Assembly: GCF_024612015.1 (NCBI RefSeq)
Contig: NZ_CP102512.1
Location: forward strand, 3,100,001 to 3,164,000
Length of the DNA: 64,000 nucleotides
From: Streptomyces sp. CA-210063
GTDB lineage: Bacteria > Actinomycetota > Actinomycetes > Streptomycetales > Streptomycetaceae
Direction of reading: 5' to 3'
The translations under genes were made by a program, and so were the position numbers. A model generated the notes under the pieces. The model made no database searches and was not told the DNA's origin. It worked only from the letters and a program-made list of their open reading frames with translations. Every line of letters begins with the position of its first letter. The stretch's first letter is position 1. This document shows positions 8,579 to 15,429 of the stretch, piece after piece.

Positions 8579-9794
8579 GAGCGTTGACGGTCATCGGCCA
8601 GCTGTAGAGACGGTCGTCCAGTTCGCGTACGCACCGCTCGTGCTGGTGCGGTACGAGAGAGCGCCGTACGTCGCGGACCCGGTCCATTCCCGTCGCGTAC
8701 CAGGTCCGTGCCAGTTGGTCGAGCGCCCGTAGCGCGTATGCACATGCTTCCTGGGGCCGGTTGGCCGCGGCTTCCACGGCGGCCAGGTCGCCGAGTACGA
8801 CGGTGGCCTGCTTCTCCTCGCCGGAGTCGAGTGTGTTGAGGACGCCGAGGAGTGTTTCCCGAGCCTGAGGCAGATGGCCGGCTTTCAACTGTGTGTTCCC
8901 CTTGAACGCGGCCAGCCGTACCGGCGAGAACCAGTCGAGCCACTCGGGAGATCGGTGTTCGCCGCCCCGGGCAAGGACATCCTCCGCGTGCCCGATCAAG
9001 TTCAGTGCGGTCCGCGCGTCTCCGCACCGCGTCTCGCACTCTGCCTCTACCGCGTCGAGCCAGGCCAGCAGTTCCGCTGATGCCGGACCTCGTCGGGCAT
9101 GGGCACGCGCCGCGATCAGCCGTTCCACGGCCGCGTCGCGGTCACCCGCCCATCCGGGGATGAACGCGCTGTGGGCGAGAACAGCCGCGCCGAGCAGCGG
9201 ATCGTCCGCCTCCCCCGCCGCTTGCAGCGCCCTCAGAAACGTCTGTTGCGCTCTGTCCGGCTCGCGGAGATCGAAGAACTCGATGCGCCCGACAAGCAGC
9301 CACGTCTCGGCCAGTGCGGCTGCGGCCGTGCGCCGCGTCTGCCCGACCGTCTCCGGCAGCAGTGCGCACCCCAGCGTGGCGTGCGCCAACGCGGCGGGGT
9401 GGAGGACGGCCGGTGCGACGGACCAGTACAGGCGGCGGTGCGCGCGCGTCACCGTCAGGAAGTCTTGTCCCACAGAGGCAGGTTGCAGCGCGATCGCCTG
9501 CGTGGGGACAGCGGCGAGCCCTGCTACCGGAGCCGTAGTCGTCACGGTGGCTCGCCGCCCCCGGTCCGCCACGGCATTGTCAGAGGGTGCGAAACCGAGC
9601 GATCGCAGGTCCTGCCCGAGGAGAGCTTCGATGGCCTGAGCTTGTGCGGGCTGCGGCCAGGGTGGATTCTCCGATTCCCAACGCCGGACTTGTCGGACGC
9701 CTACACCGAGGGCATCTGCGAGTGCCTGTTGTGAGGCATATCCAGCAGCCAGGCGGGCCGACTTCAGGCGGATGTTTCCTACGGTCCGGGGCAC
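8568..9794 (-). CDS. XRE-type regulator with helical repeat domain
   Basis: A 408-residue regulator. The start is GTG at 9792-9794 behind a near-perfect AGGAGGTGG. Residues 5-60 form a helix-turn-helix (LKSARLAAGYASQQALADALGVGVRQVRRWES). An Ala/Thr linker follows, then a long all-helical region (about 115-400) with TPR-like periodicity such as TFLRALQAAGEADDPLLGAAVLAHSAF and QARETLLGVLNTLDSGEEKQATVVLGDLAAVEAAANR. In Streptomyces this architecture is commonly a DNA-binding sensor whose repeats bind a peptide or protein. It is divergent from the small-gene operon at 9933-10953, which is its likely target (inference). Confidence 0.85.
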   Translation of the reverse strand: MPRTVGNIRLKSARLAAGYASQQALADALGVGVRQVRRWESENPPWPQPAQAQAIEALLGQDLRSLGFAPSDNAVADRGRRATVTTTAPVAGLAAVPTQAIALQPASVGQDFLTVTRAHRRLYWSVAPAVLHPAALAHATLGCALLPETVGQTRRTAAAALAETWLLVGRIEFFDLREPDRAQQTFLRALQAAGEADDPLLGAAVLAHSAFIPGWAGDRDAAVERLIAARAHARRGPASAELLAWLDAVEAECETRCGDARTALNLIGHAEDVLARGGEHRSPEWLDWFSPVRLAAFKGNTQLKAGHLPQARETLLGVLNTLDSGEEKQATVVLGDLAAVEAAANRPQEACAYALRALDQLARTWYATGMDRVRDVRRSLVPHQHERCVRELDDRLYSWPMTVNALTR

Positions 9795-9895
9795 GGCTCC
9801 ACCTCCTGTGCGGTGCCTCGAATTGTGCCATGAAAGACCCTTCCACTAGCGATCTTCACCCGAAGGAGGCATAGAAGGCCCTGTAATGCACAAGG

Positions 9896-9931
9896 AAAAG
9901 TCCTTCAGAAGCCCTCGATGAAAGGACTTTT
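9896..9931 (+). promoter_or_regulatory. inverted repeat overlapping a ribosome site
   Basis: A perfect 10-bp inverted repeat (AAAAGTCCTT at 9896-9905, AAGGACTTTT at 9922-9931) is separated by 16 bases. The right arm contains AAAGGA, the ribosome site of the small frame starting ATG 9933. It could be an operator for the divergent XRE regulator, or an RNA hairpin that hides the ribosome site. Confidence 0.5.
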
Positions 9932-9932
9932 G

Positions 9933-10004
9933 ATGGTCACGCTTGAGGCAGTACCCAGCGGAGCGCCTCCGACGGGCGCGCCAGAATTCCGAAGCCTCAG
10001 GTGA
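9933..10004 (+). CDS. very small ORF, possible leader peptide
   Basis: A 23-codon frame (MVTLEAVPSGAP then PTGAPEFRSLR) starts 6 bases after AAAGGA and ends TGA at 10002-10004, 9 bases before the next possible ATG. The good spacing to the ribosome site and the position at the head of a polycistronic unit support translation. Nothing in the peptide identifies a function: it may be a leader peptide coupling translation of the operon, or chance. Confidence 0.4.
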   Translation: MVTLEAVPSGAPPTGAPEFRSLR

Positions 10005-10058
10005 CCGCCGCCGATGCGGTACCGGAGCGCGACCGACCTGATCGGAGCTGACCGACCG

Positions 10059-10409
10059 ATGCCCCTTGTCTCACAGGCCCTCGCGTGGCTGAGAACCCTC
10101 CTGCTCGGGCCGCACGAAGCCAGCACCGCAACTCCTGCCACGGCCCTGGACAACAGCCGGAACCTGCCCGCGGGTCACCCATCCCCCGCCTCCTGGGCGC
10201 GGGTGCTACGGCAAGCACGGCGGCGCAGGGCCCCTCACCTGTGGCCTTCCGCCGAATCAGTCGCGTATACGGACATCACGGACACCTGGGGACCGGTACG
10301 CGCGTATGTCCTGTTGCCCGAGGAAGGCCACCACGCCCTCCTCCCCGATCACGAGCGGCAGCAGGAAGCACCACGGGCGACGACGCGCGGAGCGAAGGTG
10401 AACGCATGA
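10059..10409 (+). CDS. hypothetical protein, first larger gene of small operon
   Basis: About 116 residues from ATG 10059 (MPLVSQALAWLRTLLLGPHE...). An in-frame ATG at 10014, 9 bases after the small ORF, is an alternative start. Neither has a good ribosome site. There is a short hydrophobic N-terminal helix, a Pro/Ala-rich middle, then RRRRAPHLWP and TWGPVRAYVLLPEEGHHALL. The stop overlaps the next start as ATGA, so the genes are cotranscribed and translationally coupled. I do not recognise the family. Confidence 0.6.
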   Translation: MPLVSQALAWLRTLLLGPHEASTATPATALDNSRNLPAGHPSPASWARVLRQARRRRAPHLWPSAESVAYTDITDTWGPVRAYVLLPEEGHHALLPDHERQQEAPRATTRGAKVNA

Positions 10410-10729
10410 CCGCCCTGCGCCTGCTGCCGTGGCCCTCTCCCGATGGCAACCCCTGCTTCCTTTCCACAGGCAGTGGGAGAGGCGTCGTGTCGCGCTTGGC
10501 CGACGACATGGAAGCCGTTCAACTCACCACGGGCACCGACGTGCTCGAACTCGGGCGTGGAGTGCTGAACGACCCGAAAGCCACAGCCGCCGAGTTGCGG
10601 TACACCGGAGTCCGCCTCGCCGAGTGCCTGCGCGATGCCCTGCGGGTCGCCGAGTCACGCGGCATGCGCCTGCCCGGCAGCGCCACCGAAGACCAGGACC
10701 ACGGGGAAGGCGAGGAGGGCCTCGGATGA
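10406..10729 (+). CDS. hypothetical protein, second gene of small operon
   Basis: A 107-residue soluble protein starting in the ATGA overlap at 10406. The first 35 residues are variable. The rest is helical: LADDMEAVQLTTGTDVLELGRGVLNDPKATAAELRYTGVRLAECLRDALRVAESRGMRLPG, with an acidic tail. Similar helical proteins accompany XRE regulators in Streptomyces (perhaps the DUF6415 type, which I cannot confirm). It overlaps the next gene by ATGA. Confidence 0.7.
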   Translation: MTALRLLPWPSPDGNPCFLSTGSGRGVVSRLADDMEAVQLTTGTDVLELGRGVLNDPKATAAELRYTGVRLAECLRDALRVAESRGMRLPGSATEDQDHGEGEEGLG

Positions 10730-10953
10730 GCCGAACCGTTCTGCGCTACGTCCGCCACACCATCCGACACACCCCGGACGCCGAAGTCACCTTCGAAGCG
10801 TTCTGCACGACGTCCGGCTGCGGCGCGGAGTCCGGCCCTCAGAAAGCCCAGCAGGCAGCCCAGGACTGGTGCCTACGCCACACGGGCCGCACCGGCCACG
10901 ACCTCTTCCGTCGCATCGTCACCGACCATGCCCGCGTGACACGCGAAGAGTAG
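10726..10953 (+). CDS. DUF7848-like small protein
   Basis: A 75-residue protein starting in an ATGA overlap with the gene before. The pattern VLRYVRHTIRHTPDAEVTFEAFCTTSGCGAESG...DWCLRHTGRTGHDLFRRI has two or three Cys around a short loop (FCTTSGCGAES) and resembles, from memory, the DUF7848 family of actinobacterial small proteins. That Cys/His content suggests a small zinc-bound fold (inference). It is the last gene of the operon that begins near 9933. Confidence 0.7.
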   Translation: MSRTVLRYVRHTIRHTPDAEVTFEAFCTTSGCGAESGPQKAQQAAQDWCLRHTGRTGHDLFRRIVTDHARVTREE

Positions 10954-11049
10954 AGCCGTCGACGCACGCACACCCACGGGGTACGGGTGCTCGCGGTGGC
11001 CCCGGGCACGGCGGCGAGGCCGCGCTCGAGGGGACAGCAGGCCAACCAA

Positions 11050-11291
11050 GACGAACCCCGCCGCAAGGGCTGGGCCTACGGCACGCCGCCGGGCCACCCG
11101 GAATGCGGCGAGGAGGCCTTCGTCGTCGACCGCACGGGGGACGGCACGGTCTGGCTGACGGTCACGGCCTCCAGCCGCGGCGCGAAGTGGTACGCGCGGG
11201 CGGGCGGGGCCGCGACGAGGGGTTGCAGCACGCGTATGCGCGGCGGTGCGGGGTGGTGTTGCGGACGTTGGCGGGGGACCCGAAGGAGTGA
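11050..11291 (+). pseudogene. truncated, frameshifted copy of the DUF1990 gene
   Basis: From GACGAACCCCGCCG to the TGA this stretch matches 5273-5515 with about nine substitutions and one deleted G in the run GAGGGGG (here GAGGGG). The 5' half of the gene (start codon and about 97 codons) is absent. The frame reads DEPRRKGWAYGTPPGHPECGEEAFVV...GGAATRG and then shifts, with HAYARRCGVVLRTLAGDPKE appearing in another frame. The copy is in direct orientation 5.8 kb from the intact gene and ends exactly at the stop codon. Confidence 0.9.
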
Positions 11292-11374
11292 TCCGGGTCG
11301 GACTCCTCACCGCGCCGCAGGTCACCTGGATAGACATGGGGCGATCCCTGTCCCCCGCCCACGCGGAGTGCCTT

Positions 11375-12883
11375 ATGTCCACACGTCACCGGCGAGGGCA
11401 CCTGCCCGGCGCCCCCATGGGCCGAGAATACGAGTGGACAGCACTCACCGGCTTCCTCACCGATCCCGCTCCCGCTCCCGCAATGCGGCTGGCCACCATC
11501 TCCGGACCGCGCCGCATCGGGAAGTCCTATCTGCTCCACGCGCTGTGCGAGGCTGTGGACGGGTTGTACTTCACGGCGATCAGCGACGAGGGCCGCCAAC
11601 GTGCCCTGTACCGGTTCACCGAAATGATCGCGGCGCACGCGAGGGTGGCCCCCGACACCCTGCGCCCACGAGACTGGCGCGAAGCGCTCACCAACGCCCT
11701 CGACGTCACCTCCCGCTGCTCGCCGCATCCCTTTCTCGTCCTCGACGACTTCCCCCATCTGCTCTCACACTCACCTGAACTCCCCCAGCTGATCGAGGAG
11801 TTACACAACCAACCTCGGCACAGCGAGGACCAGGGCGCCCGGCTCATCCTGAGTGGCACGGCGAGAGGCGGCCTGCACGAGTCGCTCTCTGATGGGAGGC
11901 CTCTGCGCGGACGCGCGGTCATCGATCTACGCCTGGGCGCCTTCGACTACCGAACGAGCCGCGACTTCTGGCAACTGGACGACCCTCACACGGCGCTCCA
12001 TGTCCACTCGGTCCTCGGAGGCGCCCCCGGCTACCGGCTCAGCACCGGCCGCACCAGCCCACTCGACGGCTTCGACACCTGGGTCACGGAGACGCTCCTG
12101 AACCCGGGCAGGGCGATCTACTCCCGTACGGAAGCCGAGTTCCTGCTGCGCGAGGATCCCCGAATCACCCAACACACCCTCTACTACGACATCCTCACGG
12201 CGATCGCCCGAGGCGCGACCACGCCCACGAAGATCGGTGCCGCCCTAGGCCGGCAACGCAACACGGTCACACACCCCCTCGATGTTCTGGAGTCCACCGG
12301 CTACATCCACCGTGAACAGGATCTCCTTCGCCGCCGCCAACCGGTGATCACCCTCGCCGACCCCGTGATCCGCTTCAACCAGCTCATCACGCTCCCCCAG
12401 GCCGCAGCGGTGGAACAGGGCTTCGCCGATGAGGTCTGGAAGGCTTCCGCTTCTACGTTCAACTCCAAGATCTTGGGGCCCCACTACGAGTCCCTGGCCC
12501 GCTCCTGGACCCTTCAGCACGCCCACGCGGTCCTCCCGGACGGCCTCCCTGGCCCGGTCGGCACAACAGAAGTCCCCGACCCGGCAGCCCGCACCAGGCA
12601 CGAGGTCGACGTCATCGCCCTGTCCCTCGGCGAACGCCCCCAGTCCCCGCGCGCCCGCATCGCACTACTGGGCGAGGTGAAGGCGACAGCGGCCCGACGG
12701 GGCGTGAGCGACCTCCAACGCCTGGAACACATCCGCGACTTGCTGTCCGTGCAGGGGTACGACACAAGCGAGGTCACTCTGGCGCTCTTCTCCCTGTACG
12801 GCTTCCACGCCGACGTGACGGAACTGGCGAAGCGGCGCCCCGACGTGCTGCTGGTGGATCTGGAGACGCTGTACGGCCTGTGA
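11375..12883 (+). CDS. AAA+ ATPase with winged helix and DUF234-like nuclease-fold C-terminus
   Basis: A 502-residue protein. ATG 11375 is preceded by GGAG with a 6-base spacer; the frame runs further upstream only through the DUF1990 remnant. Walker A is GPRRIGKS (44-51) and Walker B is FLVLDDFPHL. A winged-helix-like part follows (TKIGAALGRQRNTVTHPLDVLESTGYI). The C-terminal part (EVDVIALSLG...RIALLGEVKAT) fits the D...(E)xK core of PD-(D/E)xK-like DUF234 domains, as in the archaeal-type ATPases I know. The role is uncertain, and such proteins are sometimes proposed as conflict or mobile-element systems. A TTA codon (11801-11803) suggests bldA-dependent translation. Confidence 0.8.
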   Translation: MSTRHRRGHLPGAPMGREYEWTALTGFLTDPAPAPAMRLATISGPRRIGKSYLLHALCEAVDGLYFTAISDEGRQRALYRFTEMIAAHARVAPDTLRPRDWREALTNALDVTSRCSPHPFLVLDDFPHLLSHSPELPQLIEELHNQPRHSEDQGARLILSGTARGGLHESLSDGRPLRGRAVIDLRLGAFDYRTSRDFWQLDDPHTALHVHSVLGGAPGYRLSTGRTSPLDGFDTWVTETLLNPGRAIYSRTEAEFLLREDPRITQHTLYYDILTAIARGATTPTKIGAALGRQRNTVTHPLDVLESTGYIHREQDLLRRRQPVITLADPVIRFNQLITLPQAAAVEQGFADEVWKASASTFNSKILGPHYESLARSWTLQHAHAVLPDGLPGPVGTTEVPDPAARTRHEVDVIALSLGERPQSPRARIALLGEVKATAARRGVSDLQRLEHIRDLLSVQGYDTSEVTLALFSLYGFHADVTELAKRRPDVLLVDLETLYGL

Positions 12884-12963
12884 GTCCGAGTAGTGACGCA
12901 CCCCAATCACTGGACGTTTCCCATTCAGGTTCAGGTCACTCGGCACGAAGTGAGGGCGGGCAC

Positions 12964-13827
12964 ATGACGGACGAGCGGGACCGGAAGCCGGAGACGCCGG
13001 CGGAGGCCGACGGGACGACGGGACTGTTCACCGCGATCGGCAAAATGCTCAAGCTCCTACGGGAGCGAGCAGGACTCACCCAGAAGGAACTCGGCGAGGC
13101 CGTCGGCTACGGCCCCGACGCCATCTCGGCCATGGAGCGCGGCGTACGAGTGGCCCGCCCCGAGGTCCTGGAGAAGGCGGATGAACTCCTCGATGCCGGA
13201 GGCTTGTTGAAAGCGATGATCCCCGAGATCAAGGAGGGCATGAAGAAGGCGCGGACGAGGCATCCGGAGTGGTATCGGGGCTACGCCACCCTGGAGGCGC
13301 AGGCCGTCTCGCTGTACGACTACAGCACGATGGGTGTGCTCGGACTCCTCCAGACCGAGGACTACGCGCGAGCCGTGTTCACCCAGCGCTTCCCACCGCT
13401 GAGCGAGGACACCATCGAGAAGCGGGTCGCGGACCGCCTCTCCCGCCAGCAGATCTTCGAGCAGTGGCCTCCGCCGGAGTGCAGCTTCGTCGTCGAGCAG
13501 TCGGTGCTGGAGCGGCCGATTGGTGGGCCAGAAGTGCACGCTGGGCAGCTGCGGCAGTTGTTGCGGATCGGGAGCATGCGCAATGTGCAACTTCAGGTGA
13601 TGCCGACAGGGCGGCAGGAACATCCCAGCCTCGGTGGCTCCTTCACCTTGCTAACCCCCAAGGGGCAGGAGCAGGTTGCGTACATGGAGACCCAGGGGTA
13701 CCCCCGCCTGATCACCGACCGAGAAGAGGTGCGTATCCTCGCCGCCCGCTATGGGATCATCCGGGCGCAGGCGCTCAACCCGTACGAGTCCCTGGACCTG
13801 ATCGAGAAGATGCTGGAAGGGCGATGA
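12964..13827 (+). CDS. XRE-family regulator with DUF5753 domain
   Basis: A 287-residue regulator from ATG 12964. Residues 20-80 form the helix-turn-helix (IGKMLKLLRERAGLTQKELGEAVGYGPDAISAMERGVR). The remainder is a DUF5753 domain (TLEAQAVSLYDYSTMGVLGLLQTEDYARAVF... FVVEQSVLERPIGG...HAGQLRQLLRI), the standard partner architecture of DUF397 proteins in Streptomyces. It overlaps the following DUF397 gene by ATGA. Pairs of this kind have been linked to control of differentiation and antibiotic production (for example bldB-neighbour and whiJ-type systems). The direct target here is unknown. Confidence 0.92.
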   Translation: MTDERDRKPETPAEADGTTGLFTAIGKMLKLLRERAGLTQKELGEAVGYGPDAISAMERGVRVARPEVLEKADELLDAGGLLKAMIPEIKEGMKKARTRHPEWYRGYATLEAQAVSLYDYSTMGVLGLLQTEDYARAVFTQRFPPLSEDTIEKRVADRLSRQQIFEQWPPPECSFVVEQSVLERPIGGPEVHAGQLRQLLRIGSMRNVQLQVMPTGRQEHPSLGGSFTLLTPKGQEQVAYMETQGYPRLITDREEVRILAARYGIIRAQALNPYESLDLIEKMLEGR

Positions 13828-14069
13828 ACATGGAGCAGCTGAGCTGGTTCAAGTCGAGCTACAGCGACGGTGAGGGCGGCCAGTGTCTTGAAGCCGCATA
13901 CACCTGGCGAAAGTCCACCTACAGCAGCGGCGAGGGTGGCCAATGCGTAGAGATAGCCGCCTGCCCCCACACCATCCACATCCGCGACTCCAAGGCTCCC
14001 ACCGGCCCCCACCTCACCCTCTCCCCAATCACGTGGTCGGTGTTCCTTACACGCCAACTCCTGGGTTGA
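13824..14069 (+). CDS. DUF397 protein with duplicated motif
   Basis: An 81-residue partner of the upstream XRE-DUF5753 regulator, coupled through the overlap GCGATGA. The signature W-x-K-S-S-Y-S-x-G-E-G-G-Q-C appears twice: WFKSSYSDGEGGQCLEAAY at residues 8-26 and WRKSTYSSGEGGQCVEIA just after it, before the usual HIRDSK strand. DUF397 proteins normally carry one copy. The C-terminus (TWSVFLTRQLLG) matches the usual W-x-x-F ending. Known relatives act as antagonists or cofactors of their regulator. Confidence 0.9.
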   Translation: MNMEQLSWFKSSYSDGEGGQCLEAAYTWRKSTYSSGEGGQCVEIAACPHTIHIRDSKAPTGPHLTLSPITWSVFLTRQLLG

Positions 14070-14207
14070 TGACCCACGGCCGTACCTACTCCGTCACCTT
14101 CAGCAAGGAGAGATGGACACGAAGATCATACTGTCGGCCTCCTTTCAGGCCGGGACCACGATCACGAGGGCAAGGTCACCAACCAACCGCCCGCATGATC
14201 CACGGTT

Positions 14208-14540
14208 TCAAGCCGAGCGAAAGAAGCGCAGCAACAGCCTTTCGGCCATCACATGCTGATAGTCGTCCGCCAACTCCAGCGGAGATTTCCCCTGACTCCC
14301 CTCGATTTGAGGGTCCGCACCATAGGCAAGAAGTATCGCTACCAGAGTTACACCCATCTCGCGGCCAGCCTGAATTGCCGTGTCAGCCTCATAATCAACC
14401 GCATGAGCCAACAGGGTCATTCCACAGCAGATCTCGTCGGGGTCCACCCCCGAGTCCAGCAGTCGAGCCAACTCGTCCGACTCGCCATTCTCAACAGCTT
14501 GGTGAGCCGGAGTCCACAGGTTCTCCACCTCTTCAAACAT
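14208..14540 (-). CDS. ankyrin-repeat protein
   Basis: A 110-residue soluble protein with about three ankyrin repeats: TPAHQAVENGESDELARLLDSGVDP, a second with MTLLAHAVDYEA...LVAILLAYGADP, and KSPLELADDYQHVMAERLL. The start is the ATG at 14538-14540. Base composition is less G+C-rich than the glycogen genes, as in the adjacent toxin-immunity segment. Ankyrin proteins are frequent secondary immunity genes downstream of Rhs toxins, and this one lies on the same strand 0.4 kb after the immunity candidate. The toxin link is inference. Confidence 0.8.
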   Translation of the reverse strand: MFEEVENLWTPAHQAVENGESDELARLLDSGVDPDEICCGMTLLAHAVDYEADTAIQAGREMGVTLVAILLAYGADPQIEGSQGKSPLELADDYQHVMAERLLLRFFRSA

Positions 14541-14955
14541 GCCGCCGATTACACCATTTGATTAGCAATGCCGGATGGCAGCCTTCCGACTGGGCGCGCG
14601 TCACGCTGCATCAGCGTCGCAAGACCGTCATGGCCTGCGACACCCGCCATGACCGAAGCCATTCAAACGTCCCGCCAAACCACTCACGCAGTAGTCACTG
14701 GAGAGCCGGATGACCGGGAACCTGTCATGCTCGGTTCGGCAGGAGGCCACACGGAACAGGACCTGTGCACGGTGAGCACCTCACACCGCGCGGCCGACCC
14801 AGCGGCCTGGCTTGAGACGATGCCGCCGCCTGCCAAAAGAACGACCTGCGCGTCCGCTCGGAGAACGCCACCTACTGCGCCGTGGCCATGCTTCTGGCAC
14901 GTCGCCTCGCAATACCATCCCGCCGACAGGCCCCCAAGACGCTCTCTAGCGAAAT
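14541..14955. other. gene-poor stretch within the toxin-immunity region
   Basis: I see no convincing gene. A plus-strand reading of 14820-14960 (KNDLRVRSENATYCAVAMLLARRLA) has Streptomyces-like codon use and may be a remnant of something larger, but it has no start or family match that I recognise. The interval separates the ankyrin gene from the immunity candidate and may be scar sequence from cassette exchange. Confidence 0.4.
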
Positions 14956-15429
14956 TTAGCGATCAAGCTTCAGTCTGAATTTTAGATCAGAGAAATTGAC
15001 ACCGCCTGGACCGCTGCTACAGGAAAATATGAATTCGTCACGATGAAGCACCTCGCAGACCATTCCGGAATTCACCAGCCATGCCGCTCGTTCGCCAAAA
15101 CGGCCACGCCAGCAATTCCAAATCTGAAGATTTGCCCCATTTTCGGCGTCAACTGCCACTTGAACCACAGGAGGAGCCGAATCCGCCCACAAGACTAGCC
15201 CAGGATTCACGCTTCCTTCAACCACAAGATTACCTTTGTCGAGCTGAACGCATACGCCCTGAACAGGGGAACCCATCGACTCCAGAAATTCCACTTGGAA
15301 GCCAGATAGTGTCGTATCGACAGGAACTCTATACGCCATGTAAACCAGTACATCATTGTACCTAATAGGCTGCCCACGCGATTCCTTAAATTGCTCAGCC
15401 AGCGCAGGCGAGGTGTCGGGCTCACTCAT
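14956..15429 (-). CDS. candidate immunity protein for the Rhs toxin
   Basis: A 157-residue soluble protein whose ATG (15427-15429) overlaps the Rhs stop codon as ATGA, so it is translated right after the toxin. No known immunity family was recognised. Visible features are YNDVLVYMAYRVPVDTTLSGFQVEFLESMG, a Trp-containing segment IWNCWRGRFGERAAWLVNSG, and a C-terminal NFSDLKFRLKLDR. It is clearly lower in G+C than the Rhs core, as usual for exchangeable toxin-tip and immunity cassettes. The assignment rests on position, coupling, size and composition rather than on sequence similarity. Confidence 0.75.
   Translation of the reverse strand: MSEPDTSPALAEQFKESRGQPIRYNDVLVYMAYRVPVDTTLSGFQVEFLESMGSPVQGVCVQLDKGNLVVEGSVNPGLVLWADSAPPVVQVAVDAENGANLQIWNCWRGRFGERAAWLVNSGMVCEVLHRDEFIFSCSSGPGGVNFSDLKFRLKLDR

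Noticed and set aside
14113..14259. 49-codon frame after the DUF397 gene with AAGGAG nearby
   Set aside because: The AAGGAG is only 2 bases from the ATG, and the frame runs antisense into the ankyrin gene.
14568..14978. 136-codon plus-strand frame
   Set aside because: No ribosome site, mixed codon use, crosses into the immunity gene; at most a remnant.
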